Assembly: GCA_036557885.1 (NCBI GenBank)
Contig: DATBGS010000126.1
Coordinates: 37,009-101,008, forward strand
DNA from: DATBGS01 sp036557885
GTDB taxonomy: Bacteria > Chloroflexota > Ktedonobacteria > Ktedonobacterales > DATBGS01
Length of the DNA: 64,000 nt
Reading direction: 5' to 3'
Shown: piece after piece, positions 43,891-51,276 of the stretch
Position numbering within the stretch: the first letter of the stretch is position 1
How the letters are laid out: every line of letters starts with the position of its first letter
Notes under the pieces: generated by a model
What the model saw: only the letters and a program-made list of their open reading frames with translations
What the model was told of the DNA's origin: nothing
The model's database searches: none
Translations under genes and position numbers: made by a program

Positions 43891-44289
43891 TTAGTTTTCA
43901 TCATCCAACTTAAACCAGTCGTCATCTCCCAACGCCTGATGCAGCACCCGCAGCGAGAGCATCGCGCACTTCATGCGGGCCGGGCTGATGCTGGTGAGGC
44001 CCAGCACTTCCAGCACATCATTTTTGCCAAACTGCTTCAGTTCATCAAGGGTTTTGCCCTCGATCATCTCCGTTAGCAGCGAAGCCGACGCCTGGCTAAT
44101 TGCGCAGCCACGCCCGGTAAAACGCACCGCGCTCACCCGCTCATCCTCGCCCAGCTTCAGAAATAGCTCCACCTTATCCCCGCAGAGCGGGTTAGAATCA
44201 GCAGCGTGGATGTCTGCCTGGTCCAGTGTGCCCGCGTTACGTGGATGGCGATAGTGATCGAGGATGACCTCACGATAGTAATCTTCCAT
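43891..44289 (-). CDS. sufU: Fe-S scaffold / sulfur transfer protein SufU
   Basis: 132 residues. In Gram-positive SUF systems SufU is the zinc-dependent sulfurtransferase that takes persulfide from SufS. Ligands are Cys in DSNPLCGDKVELFLK, Cys in FTGRGCAISQASASLL and Cys in RMKCAMLSL. The Gly-Arg-Gly-Cys insertion typical of SufU is present. It is the last gene of sufC-D-S-U, 14 nt after sufS. Confidence 0.95.
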   Translation of the reverse strand: MEDYYREVILDHYRHPRNAGTLDQADIHAADSNPLCGDKVELFLKLGEDERVSAVRFTGRGCAISQASASLLTEMIEGKTLDELKQFGKNDVLEVLGLTSISPARMKCAMLSLRVLHQALGDDDWFKLDDEN

Positions 44290-44303
44290 TTGTGCCCACC
44301 TGC

Positions 44304-45548
44304 TCAGAGTGCAAAGATCGCTTTGGCTTTTTCCAAAGCCTGTGCCAGTTGATCTATCTCTTCAGGTGTATTATACACGTAGAAGCTGGCCCGCGCCGTC
44401 GCCGACACATCCATACGCTCCATCAAAGGCTGCGCGCAGTGGTGCCCAGCGCGCACACAGATGCCCTCGCTGTCCAGAACCTGCGCCAGATCATGGGCAT
44501 GAATATCGCCCAGTGTAAACGAGACGACACCGCCGCGCTTCCCAGCCTCCGGGCCATAGATCGTCAGCCCGTCAACAGCTTGCAGCCGCTCCAGCGCGTA
44601 CCCAACCATCTCTTGCTCGTGTTGCTGCACCCACGCCATGCCCAGCGTGTTGAGATAGTCTACGGCTGCCCCCAGGCCAACCGTTTCCGCAATGGCCGGG
44701 GTGCCTGCCTCAAACTTATGCGGCAGATCGTTCCAGGTGGCGCTGCGCAGGTGTACCTGGCGAATCATATCGCCGCCCGCCAGGAAAGGCGGCATGGCTT
44801 CTAACAAATCACGGCGGCCATACAGCACACCTATTCCGGTTGGGCCAAGCATCTTATGCCCGCTAAACGCCAGAAAATCGCAGCCAAGCTCCTGCACATT
44901 GGTGGGCAGGTGCGGCACGCTCTGCGCGCCATCCAGCACCGTAATCGCCCCAACCGCGCGCGCCTGAGCAATCATCTCTTTTGCCGGGGTAATCGTCCCC
45001 AGCACATTCGACATGGCGGTGAAGGTCACCAGCTTTGGCCGGTTTTGCTCCAGCAGGCGGGCATACTCCTCCTGGTTCAACTGCCCATCCTCTGTAATGG
45101 GCACAAACTCCAGCAGTGCTCCAGTGCGCGCCGCCAGCAACTGCCAGGGCACCAGATTGGCGTGGTGCTCCATCTCCGTAAGCAAAATCGTATCGCCCTG
45201 GCGCAGATTCGCGCCGCCCCAGCTATAGGCCACAAGATTGAGCGATTCAGTAGTATTGCGGGTAAAGATCACCTGTTTGGCGGAAGACGAGCCAATAAAG
45301 CGGGACACCTTGACACGCGCCCGTTCCATCGCGGCGGTGGCTTCTTCGCTCAGCACATAGACCCCGCGATTCACGTTAGCATGCGAGGTGCGATAGTAAT
45401 GGTCCATCGCCTCCAGCACGCTGGCAGGCTTTTGCGAACTCGCGCCGCTATCCAGATAGACCAGCGGCTTGCCATGCACCTGCCGCTTCAGGATAGGAAA
45501 ATCCTCACGGATGGCGAGGACACGCGCTCTATCCAGGGTATTCAGCAT
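44304..45548 (-). CDS. sufS: Cysteine desulfurase SufS
   Basis: 414 residues, PLP-dependent group II desulfurase that frees sulfur from cysteine as a persulfide. The PLP Lys is in FSGHKMLGPTGIGVLYG, the active Cys in RAGHHCAQPLM, and YLDSGASSQKP marks the N-terminal fold. It pairs with SufU, encoded next. The start ATG 45548 has AAGGAGCG upstream. Confidence 0.96.
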   Translation of the reverse strand: MLNTLDRARVLAIREDFPILKRQVHGKPLVYLDSGASSQKPASVLEAMDHYYRTSHANVNRGVYVLSEEATAAMERARVKVSRFIGSSSAKQVIFTRNTTESLNLVAYSWGGANLRQGDTILLTEMEHHANLVPWQLLAARTGALLEFVPITEDGQLNQEEYARLLEQNRPKLVTFTAMSNVLGTITPAKEMIAQARAVGAITVLDGAQSVPHLPTNVQELGCDFLAFSGHKMLGPTGIGVLYGRRDLLEAMPPFLAGGDMIRQVHLRSATWNDLPHKFEAGTPAIAETVGLGAAVDYLNTLGMAWVQQHEQEMVGYALERLQAVDGLTIYGPEAGKRGGVVSFTLGDIHAHDLAQVLDSEGICVRAGHHCAQPLMERMDVSATARASFYVYNTPEEIDQLAQALEKAKAIFAL

Positions 45549-45664
45549 ATCGGCGCTCCTTCCTCCAAAGACCAGACAAATGCTCGCGCGGGCGCACCAA
45601 TCTGTTAGCTACTCGCGCAGCATCCAACGACATGACCATCAGGCGGCATGACTCTCAGGTCAAG

Positions 45665-47068
45665 CTACTCATCGCCGCCAGCAATCTGCACAGCCTCGGC
45701 GCCCGCCCCTTCAATGTCCCATTGATCGGTGACATCATGCCATTCTGTTTCATCCACTACCTGCGTGCCCTTGGTCATCTTGCGCACAATCGAGCGCCGC
45801 AGCCGGGAGCGCAGTTCATCCGAGGGTATCTTCTCTAGCACCGGCTCAAAGAATCCCTGCACAATCAGCCGCCGCGCCTCTTCTTCTGGCACCCCCCGGC
45901 ACATCAGATAAAACAACTGCTCGGCGTCAATCTGGCCGGTGGTCGCGCCATGACTGGCCTTCACATCGTTGGCCGCAATCTCCAGGCTGGGGATGGACTC
46001 CGCCCGCGCCTGATCGCTCAGCAGCAGCGTATGGTCCGAGAGGTACGAGTTGGTCTGCTGCGCCCCAGGAGCTACCTTAATCAGCCCCTCGAAGTCTACG
46101 CGCGCGTCATCATCCACCACGCCCTTAAACAGCGTATCTGCTGAGGTTGAGAGCGCGGCGTGCTCGGAGAGGGTGTTGATCTGAATCAACTGCTTGCCTG
46201 TAGCAAACAGCACGCCCACTATATCGCCATTGCTGCCGGAGCCAGCCATCGTTGTGCCCAGGTTTGCCAGCGTGGTGTCTGCGCCCAGATCAGCCACAAT
46301 CCAGTGGATATAACTATCTTTTTCGGGAACGCCGTGTTTGGTGGTCACGTTATAGACGCCCGGCCCAAAGTCTTGCACCGCGTTAAACTGCACATGTGCG
46401 CCAGCTTTGGCAAAGATTTCGGCCACGCCATTAAACAGCGCCGTCGCTCCTTCTGGCAGAGACGAAGCCGTTTCCTCGATGTAAATCACCTGGCTGTCTG
46501 GCTCGGCAATAATCAGTGTATGGGCAAAGTTCGTGGCATCAGGCTGATCGAGCAGATAGCGCGCCAGCACCGGACGGCTCACCTTCACCCCTTTAGGCAC
46601 ATACAGAAACAACCCACCGCTCCAGAAGGCCCCATGCAGCGCCGTGTATTTATTCGTATTGGCCGTCACGCCCGTCATAAAATACTTCTGCACCAGATCG
46701 GGGTACTCGCGCACCGCCGTATCCAGATCGGTCAGCAGCACGCCCTGCGCCGAGAGCAGCGGATCAAGCTCCGAGGCAACCACATTGGAGTTGTGCTGCA
46801 CCAGCAAGCCCGACTCCCAGGCTGGCAGAGCGACATGGCCGTTGCTGCTCGCGCCGTTGGCGGCAAAGGGCACCAGTTTCTCCAGCTTATACTCAGCCAC
46901 CCGCCGCATAATACCCAGATCACCGCGCCGTCCCAACGGCGCGGGGGTCTGTTCATACGTCTCCCAGGCGGCCAGACGCTTCTCCAGCATCCAGGCTGGC
47001 TCGCCCTTCAGCCGGGAGAGCGCCTCCACACCTGCGCGGGTGAAACCTTTAGTGAGCGTTTCCGTCAT
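45665..47068 (-). CDS. sufD: SUF scaffold subunit SufD (SufB/SufD family)
   Basis: 467 residues of the SufB/SufD beta-helix family. The C-terminal motif reads KASHGATTGQIDAEQLFYL; its His corresponds to the SufD residue needed for iron entry, and gene order also fits SufD. The Cys common before Ser-His (KCSHG) is Ala here. Features such as YFMTGVTANTNKYTALHGAF are closer to SufB, so the protein is somewhat intermediate. Its ATG overlaps the sufC stop (ATGA). No second SufB/SufD gene is in the window. Confidence 0.9.
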   Translation of the reverse strand: MTETLTKGFTRAGVEALSRLKGEPAWMLEKRLAAWETYEQTPAPLGRRGDLGIMRRVAEYKLEKLVPFAANGASSNGHVALPAWESGLLVQHNSNVVASELDPLLSAQGVLLTDLDTAVREYPDLVQKYFMTGVTANTNKYTALHGAFWSGGLFLYVPKGVKVSRPVLARYLLDQPDATNFAHTLIIAEPDSQVIYIEETASSLPEGATALFNGVAEIFAKAGAHVQFNAVQDFGPGVYNVTTKHGVPEKDSYIHWIVADLGADTTLANLGTTMAGSGSNGDIVGVLFATGKQLIQINTLSEHAALSTSADTLFKGVVDDDARVDFEGLIKVAPGAQQTNSYLSDHTLLLSDQARAESIPSLEIAANDVKASHGATTGQIDAEQLFYLMCRGVPEEEARRLIVQGFFEPVLEKIPSDELRSRLRRSIVRKMTKGTQVVDETEWHDVTDQWDIEGAGAEAVQIAGGDE

Positions 47069-47904
47069 GCCGTCGCCTCCTGGTTGCCATCAAGGTGCCC
47101 GACCAGCCACTCATAGCCCTTCTGCTCCAGTTCCAGCGCCAGGTCTGGCCCGCCCTCTTTGATGATGCGGCCCTGATACATTACATGGACCTGATCTGGC
47201 TTGATATAGCCCAGAATGCGCGGATAGTGCGTAATAATGAGAATGCCCAGATTAGGGCCAGTCAGCGCGTTGACGCCTTCAGAGACGATCTTGAGCGCGT
47301 CAATATCCAGACCAGAATCGGTTTCATCCAGGACCGCCATCTGCGGCTGAAGCACGGCCATCTGCAAAATCTCGGCGCGCTTCTTTTCGCCGCCAGAAAA
47401 ACCCTCGTTGATATAGCGGTTAATAAACGTGCGATCTACCTTGAGCAGCTCCATCTTGGTCTGGAGCAGCTTGCGGAACTCTGCCGGGTTGACGCTCTTG
47501 CGCTTCTCCGCCTTGCCAGTGGGCGCTGTGGGCGCGTTGGGGTCGTACCCTTCGCGCACCGACTCCAGCGAACGGCGCAGGAAATTCGCTACGCTCACGC
47601 CAGGAATCGAGGCCGGATACTGGAAGGCCAGGAAGAGGCCCAGCCGCGCGCGCTTATCTGCTGAAAGATCAAGAACATTAACGCCTTTAAAGAGGATTTC
47701 CCCCTCAGTCACTTCATATTTGGGGTGGCCCATAATCACATTCGCCAGCGTGCTTTTACCGGAGCCGTTTGGCCCCATCAGCGCGTGGGTTTCGCCCTGG
47801 CGCACCGTCAGATTGACACCTTTGAGGATTTCTTTATCTTCCACGTTGGCATGGAGGTCGCGGATCACCAATTCCGCGACCTGAACAGGGGTTTGTGTCT
47901 CCAT
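47065..47904 (-). CDS. sufC: SUF ATPase SufC
   Basis: 279 residues, ABC-type ATPase that drives the SufB-SufD scaffold. Walker A GPNGSGKST, signature FSGGEKKRAEILQM, Walker B MAVLDETDSGLD and an H-loop ITHYPRIL. An insertion of about 25 residues (NAPTAPTGKAEKRKSV) between the Q-loop and the signature makes it longer than the usual 250. First structural gene of the operon, 112 bp after the Rrf2 regulator. Confidence 0.96.
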   Translation of the reverse strand: METQTPVQVAELVIRDLHANVEDKEILKGVNLTVRQGETHALMGPNGSGKSTLANVIMGHPKYEVTEGEILFKGVNVLDLSADKRARLGLFLAFQYPASIPGVSVANFLRRSLESVREGYDPNAPTAPTGKAEKRKSVNPAEFRKLLQTKMELLKVDRTFINRYINEGFSGGEKKRAEILQMAVLQPQMAVLDETDSGLDIDALKIVSEGVNALTGPNLGILIITHYPRILGYIKPDQVHVMYQGRIIKEGGPDLALELEQKGYEWLVGHLDGNQEATA

Positions 47905-48016
47905 TGATAAACTACAGCCTCCTTCACATGGCCTCTGAGTCAGAACACTCAGTGCGCGAGAAAGAAATAGAAGTCAGGGCGTCTGCCCCAACATTTGCAA
48001 ACATCCATAGAGCGTT

Positions 48017-48556
48017 TTATTCGGATTCGTCTGCGCTCAGCGGGCTGCTGCGCAGCAGCACCTGCGCCAGCGGGATGAGTTTGTGTGCCGTCGCGCCGGG
48101 GGCGGGAACCACCTGGGCATGCGCGGGAATACGCTCTGGTGTTGTCACAGAAGCCAGTTCAGCCAGCGTCATCTGCTCCAATGTGTGCAAAATCGCATCA
48201 CGAATCTTCGCCCAAAGATACTGCGTAGAGCAGCACTCCAGCCGATCACAGACGACATCCATCTCCCCTTCGGGCGCGCAGATCATCGGAGCAATTGGTC
48301 CCTCCAGCACCCGAATCACCTCGCTCATCCGAATGTCTTTGGGATGGCGGCTGAGTTGATAGCCACCATGCGCGCCGCGCGTGCTCAAAATCAGCCCCTT
48401 ATCGCGCAGCAGCTTGACCAGTTGCTCCAGATAGGGCAAGGGCAACTGCTCCGCCAGCGAGATGTCCGTCAAAGAGCGCGGCCCCTCACCATGATGACGG
48501 GCCAGATCAACCATGACACGCACCCCATATTCCCCTTTGGTCGAAACTCGCATCAT
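48017..48556 (-). CDS. Rrf2-family Fe-S sensing regulator (IscR-like)
   Basis: 179 residues from ATG 48556, which has GAGGAGGG at good spacing; the frame continues upstream through the promoter and is not used. Winged helix: MRVSTKGEYGVRVMVDLA, recognition region LPLPYLEQLVKLLRDKGLI and wing STRGAHGGYQL. Cys93, Cys103 and Cys108/109 can bind a [2Fe-2S] cluster, although the spacing differs from E. coli IscR. It heads the suf operon and very likely controls it and itself. Confidence 0.92.
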   Translation of the reverse strand: MMRVSTKGEYGVRVMVDLARHHGEGPRSLTDISLAEQLPLPYLEQLVKLLRDKGLILSTRGAHGGYQLSRHPKDIRMSEVIRVLEGPIAPMICAPEGEMDVVCDRLECCSTQYLWAKIRDAILHTLEQMTLAELASVTTPERIPAHAQVVPAPGATAHKLIPLAQVLLRSSPLSADESE

Positions 48557-48585
48557 TGTTGTTGCCCTCCTCTGGGTCTGGCTAT

Positions 48586-48604
48586 TCCGACTTTTCCACT
48601 CGGA
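48586..48604. promoter_or_regulatory. Candidate Rrf2 operator
   Basis: Inverted repeat TCCGA (48586-48590) and TCGGA (48600-48604) at the predicted transcription start of the Rrf2 gene. The surrounding 25 bp agree with about 17 positions of the degenerate E. coli IscR type 1 consensus. Autoregulation is inferred. Confidence 0.5.
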
Positions 48605-48607
48605 TAT

Positions 48608-48637
48608 ACTATAGCACTCGCACCCTGGCACTGTCAA
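48608..48637 (-). promoter_or_regulatory. Promoter of the Rrf2-suf operon
   Basis: Minus strand: -35 TTGACA (48632-48637), 18 bp, extended -10 TGC-TATAGT (TATAGT at 48608-48613). Start near 48601, inside the candidate operator. Confidence 0.75.
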
Positions 48638-48699
48638 TGATCAAGCGCTTACTCAATTGGCGCATGGCCTCGATTTTTTAGGTGCTTTGCCTGAGAGCG

Positions 48700-48750
48700 T
48701 TCTTCCTGCCAACTTCCCGCGTTATAATAGCGAGAAAACTAGCGAGAAAA
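48700..48750 (+). promoter_or_regulatory. Lipoprotein promoter with tandem 11-bp repeat
   Basis: -10 TATAAT (48723-48728) with a poor -35 TTCTTC (48700-48705). Immediately downstream are two copies of TAGCGAGAAAA (48728-48738 and 48740-48750) at a 12-bp step, covering the start point; a possible operator. Confidence 0.5.
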
Positions 48751-48807
48751 TCAGTCTGAGAGATTGTGTGCAGGGGTCCAATTCTAGCTTCTGAAGGATG
48801 TCTTCTT

Positions 48808-49224
48808 ATGAAAAGCAACCGCCGTGTGCTCGCTCTTATAAGCTGCTTGATTGCTTTCATGCTTCTGGTGTTGTCTGGTTGTGGGAGTGCAAACACCGCA
48901 ACAACAGCCCCTACCACCAGGCCAACTCCCTCTGTCAACACCGGCCTCCCTGACGACATCCCTCTCTATCCTGGTGCGCAACTGGTGGGCACTACCGCAC
49001 CCGGCCAGGCCAGCTTCCAGATGCCAGGCTCTCCCCAGGCCATCAGCAGCTACTACCAGGCCCAGATGCCAGAGCATGGCTGGAAAACAGATCAAGTGCA
49101 AGACAACGGCGCCGATGGCATTCTGCTCGCTTTTAGCAAACCAGGCAGAATTGCGCATTTTGCCATTGCCCCTGGAACGTCGGCACAACAAACGACGGTC
49201 CTCATCACCGTCAGCACGAGTTAG
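48808..49224 (+). CDS. Small lipoprotein of unknown function
   Basis: 138 residues from ATG 48808 (GAAGGA 9 nt upstream; an upstream in-frame GTG is less likely). A lipoprotein signal peptide ends in the lipobox LSGC. After a Thr/Pro linker comes a domain of about 95 residues (DIPLYPGAQLVGT ... SSYYQAQMPEHGWKTDQVQ) of a type often seen in Chloroflexota lipoproteins and resembling a small alpha-beta substrate- or ligand-binding fold. Function unknown. Confidence 0.85.
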   Translation: MKSNRRVLALISCLIAFMLLVLSGCGSANTATTAPTTRPTPSVNTGLPDDIPLYPGAQLVGTTAPGQASFQMPGSPQAISSYYQAQMPEHGWKTDQVQDNGADGILLAFSKPGRIAHFAIAPGTSAQQTTVLITVSTS

Positions 49225-49310
49225 CTCCAAACGTATCTCTTTTGCTTGCCAGTTCTTGATCAACATCGCGGCAGACATCACGAGAATGCGTAAACAACTT
49301 TAACGCTCTC

Positions 49311-49362
49311 TTGACTTATATATAACAATAGGTTATGCTTCTCATAGCAAATTGTTATGCTT
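49311..49362 (+). promoter_or_regulatory. Promoter of the 76-residue protein, with 22-bp-spaced repeat
   Basis: -35 TTGACT (49311-49316), 17 bp, -10 TATGCT (49334-49339). The 9-mer GTTATGCTT occurs at 49332-49340 and again at 49354-49362, exactly 22 bp apart, around the predicted start. Confidence 0.5.
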
Positions 49363-49402
49363 TGCAGCGCCCCTTCTGGGGCTGCCAGAAAGAGGTGCAC
49401 CA

Positions 49403-49633
49403 ATGCGCAGAACTTCTCCCGGCAAGCACCGTGATGCTCAGCACATGGAAGCATACCCGCAACCACCATCGCTTTATGGGCAGCCACGCCAACCCTACAC
49501 CCCACCTGACCACCCACCATATCCAGACGAAGTGCTGAATGCCTTGCCGCCAATCGGTGGCAAGCGTGTTGGATCAGAATTTGTGAAAGCACTGCGGCGT
49601 ATCCAGGGAACGCTCGCCCGCCACAACTCATAA
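49403..49633 (+). CDS. Small Pro/Tyr-rich protein of unknown function
   Basis: 76 residues from ATG 49403 with AGAGG 7 nt upstream; the frame is open further upstream but lacks a site. The N-terminal half is rich in Pro, Tyr, Gln and His and probably disordered; the C-terminal half (GKRVGSEFVKALRRIQGTLAR) is a basic amphipathic helix. It has its own promoter and a strong terminator, which supports a real gene. Confidence 0.6.
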   Translation: MRRTSPGKHRDAQHMEAYPQPPSLYGQPRQPYTPPDHPPYPDEVLNALPPIGGKRVGSEFVKALRRIQGTLARHNS

Positions 49634-49660
49634 GTTTGCCTTGCAAGCACAACATGAGAC

Positions 49661-49705
49661 GCAAGAGCATGGGGAACGAGGTAACCTCGTTCCCCATGCT
49701 CTTGC
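49661..49705. terminator. 22-bp near-loopless palindrome between convergent genes
   Basis: Positions 49661-49682 pair perfectly with 49684-49705 around one base. It separates the small Pro-rich protein gene and secF and probably serves both. No U tract. Confidence 0.7.
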
Positions 49706-49723
49706 TTGTTGGACTTTGCCAGC

Positions 49724-51274
49724 TTACCCGCGCGCGCGGGCAAGCCGCCGGGCGCGAGGGTCTTGCGGTGGCTTGGGCTTCAAGCCAATCAGCTTCCCAA
49801 ACTCGCCCTTCTCCCAACTGACCAGCAGCATGCTAGCGTTGAAGATGGAGGAGTACGTCCCGCTGAAAATGCCAATGAGAAGCGTCAGCGTAAATTCCCG
49901 AATGCTCGCCCCACCAAACAAGGTAAGAGCGCTCAACGTGAAAAGCACCGTCAGAGACGTATTCAGCGAACGTGCCATCGTTTGCACCAGGCTGGCGTTC
50001 ACCACCTGCTCCAGCGTCTCGCTGGTACGGCGCTGGAAGTTCTCGCGGATACGGTCAAAGACCACAATCGTATCGTGCACCGAGAAACCAATCACCGTCA
50101 GCACAGCCGTCACAAAGAGCGAATCCACCTTGAAGCCGAAAAAATGCCCCAGAATGGCTGCAATACCCAGCACCACCAGCGCGTCATGCAGCAGGGCAAT
50201 GATAGCGCAGGTGCCATAGCGCCAGGGCTTGGCAACCTTGCGGAAAGCAAACCAGATGTAGAGCAGAATTGCCAGTGCAGCCAGCCCCACTGCCAGGAAC
50301 GCCCGTGTCGTGGTATCGCTGGCAATCGTCGGCCCAACGGTATCTTTGGCCTGCTCGATCAGATACGAATTTTGCGATTGCTCCAGCCCATACTCAATAT
50401 TGCGGATGGTTTCATCACTCAGTGAAGTCGAAGTCGTCACCGTGATAACATTGGCCGATGAGCCTTGCTGAATCGCGTTGCCAGCACCACACGATTGCTC
50501 CTTCAGCGACGAGTCATCGCACAGCAGCACTGGAATGTTCCGATTCGGGATAGGCGTTGCGGTGGCCGTTGGCGCCGCAGTGGGTGTGCCACTTGGTGCA
50601 GCCGTTGGCGTGCTGGTAGGCTGCCCGGTGGGAGTAGGCGTTGCCGTATTGGTTGGCGTGGGCGATGGCGTATTGGTCGCCGTTGCGGTCGCCGTTGGCG
50701 GCGTGCCAGTGCCGGTAGGAGTCGCCGTTGGCACCTGAGTTGGAGTGGGCGTGGGTTGCTGGCTCGTCTTCAGATCTTTAATGCCCGCGATGGCCTTGCG
50801 AATCTGCTCAACGTCCGGTGGCTTATCCAATCCGGTAAAGTGGACAGCCAGGATCGTGAAATAGGTCTTGCCGCCATCATACGTAACCAGGCGAGCAACA
50901 TCACCAGGGCTGCTCGTGTCATTCGCGCCACCGCCTTGCTTGATCTCTCCAGCCAGAGTATTTAAGGCATTGACCACATCCTTTTCGGTATCCTGGTCAA
51001 TCGCCACGTTGAAGCGCAGCCAGAAGGTATATTTGGGGTCCTGGCTGGTGTCTTTAGAGACGACTACTGCCAGTTCCTTCGCGCCTGCATCTGCAAATGC
51101 CTGTTTGACCACATTGGGATTTACGTCTTTTGAGAATTGCAGGTCTACAACCGCGCCGCTGGTGAAATCCAGCCCCAGATTCAACCCCCACACCAACAGA
51201 GCAAGTATCCCAGGAATAATCACCAGCAGCGAAATCCCAAAAAACCAAAATCGTTTGCTTACCAGATTAAGCAC
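49724..51274 (-). CDS. secF: Protein translocase subunit SecF with Pro/Thr-rich insertion
   Basis: 516 residues against about 300 in most bacteria. Membrane helix 1 is followed by the periplasmic-type P1 region, a low-complexity stretch of Thr, Pro and Ala at residues 172-244, a further extracellular segment with two Cys, and the five-helix core (DTTTRAFLAVGLAALAILLYIWF; VTAVLTVIGFSVHDTIVVFDRIREN). SecDF uses the proton gradient to pull exported proteins out of SecYEG. It starts 2 nt after the secD stop. Confidence 0.95.
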   Translation of the reverse strand: MLNLVSKRFWFFGISLLVIIPGILALLVWGLNLGLDFTSGAVVDLQFSKDVNPNVVKQAFADAGAKELAVVVSKDTSQDPKYTFWLRFNVAIDQDTEKDVVNALNTLAGEIKQGGGANDTSSPGDVARLVTYDGGKTYFTILAVHFTGLDKPPDVEQIRKAIAGIKDLKTSQQPTPTPTQVPTATPTGTGTPPTATATATNTPSPTPTNTATPTPTGQPTSTPTAAPSGTPTAAPTATATPIPNRNIPVLLCDDSSLKEQSCGAGNAIQQGSSANVITVTTSTSLSDETIRNIEYGLEQSQNSYLIEQAKDTVGPTIASDTTTRAFLAVGLAALAILLYIWFAFRKVAKPWRYGTCAIIALLHDALVVLGIAAILGHFFGFKVDSLFVTAVLTVIGFSVHDTIVVFDRIRENFQRRTSETLEQVVNASLVQTMARSLNTSLTVLFTLSALTLFGGASIREFTLTLLIGIFSGTYSSIFNASMLLVSWEKGEFGKLIGLKPKPPQDPRARRLARARG

Positions 51275-51276
51275 AA

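Noticed and set aside
46160..47116. 318-codon antisense frame opposite sufD
   Set aside because: Shadow; the sufD frame has clear family motifs and operon overlap.
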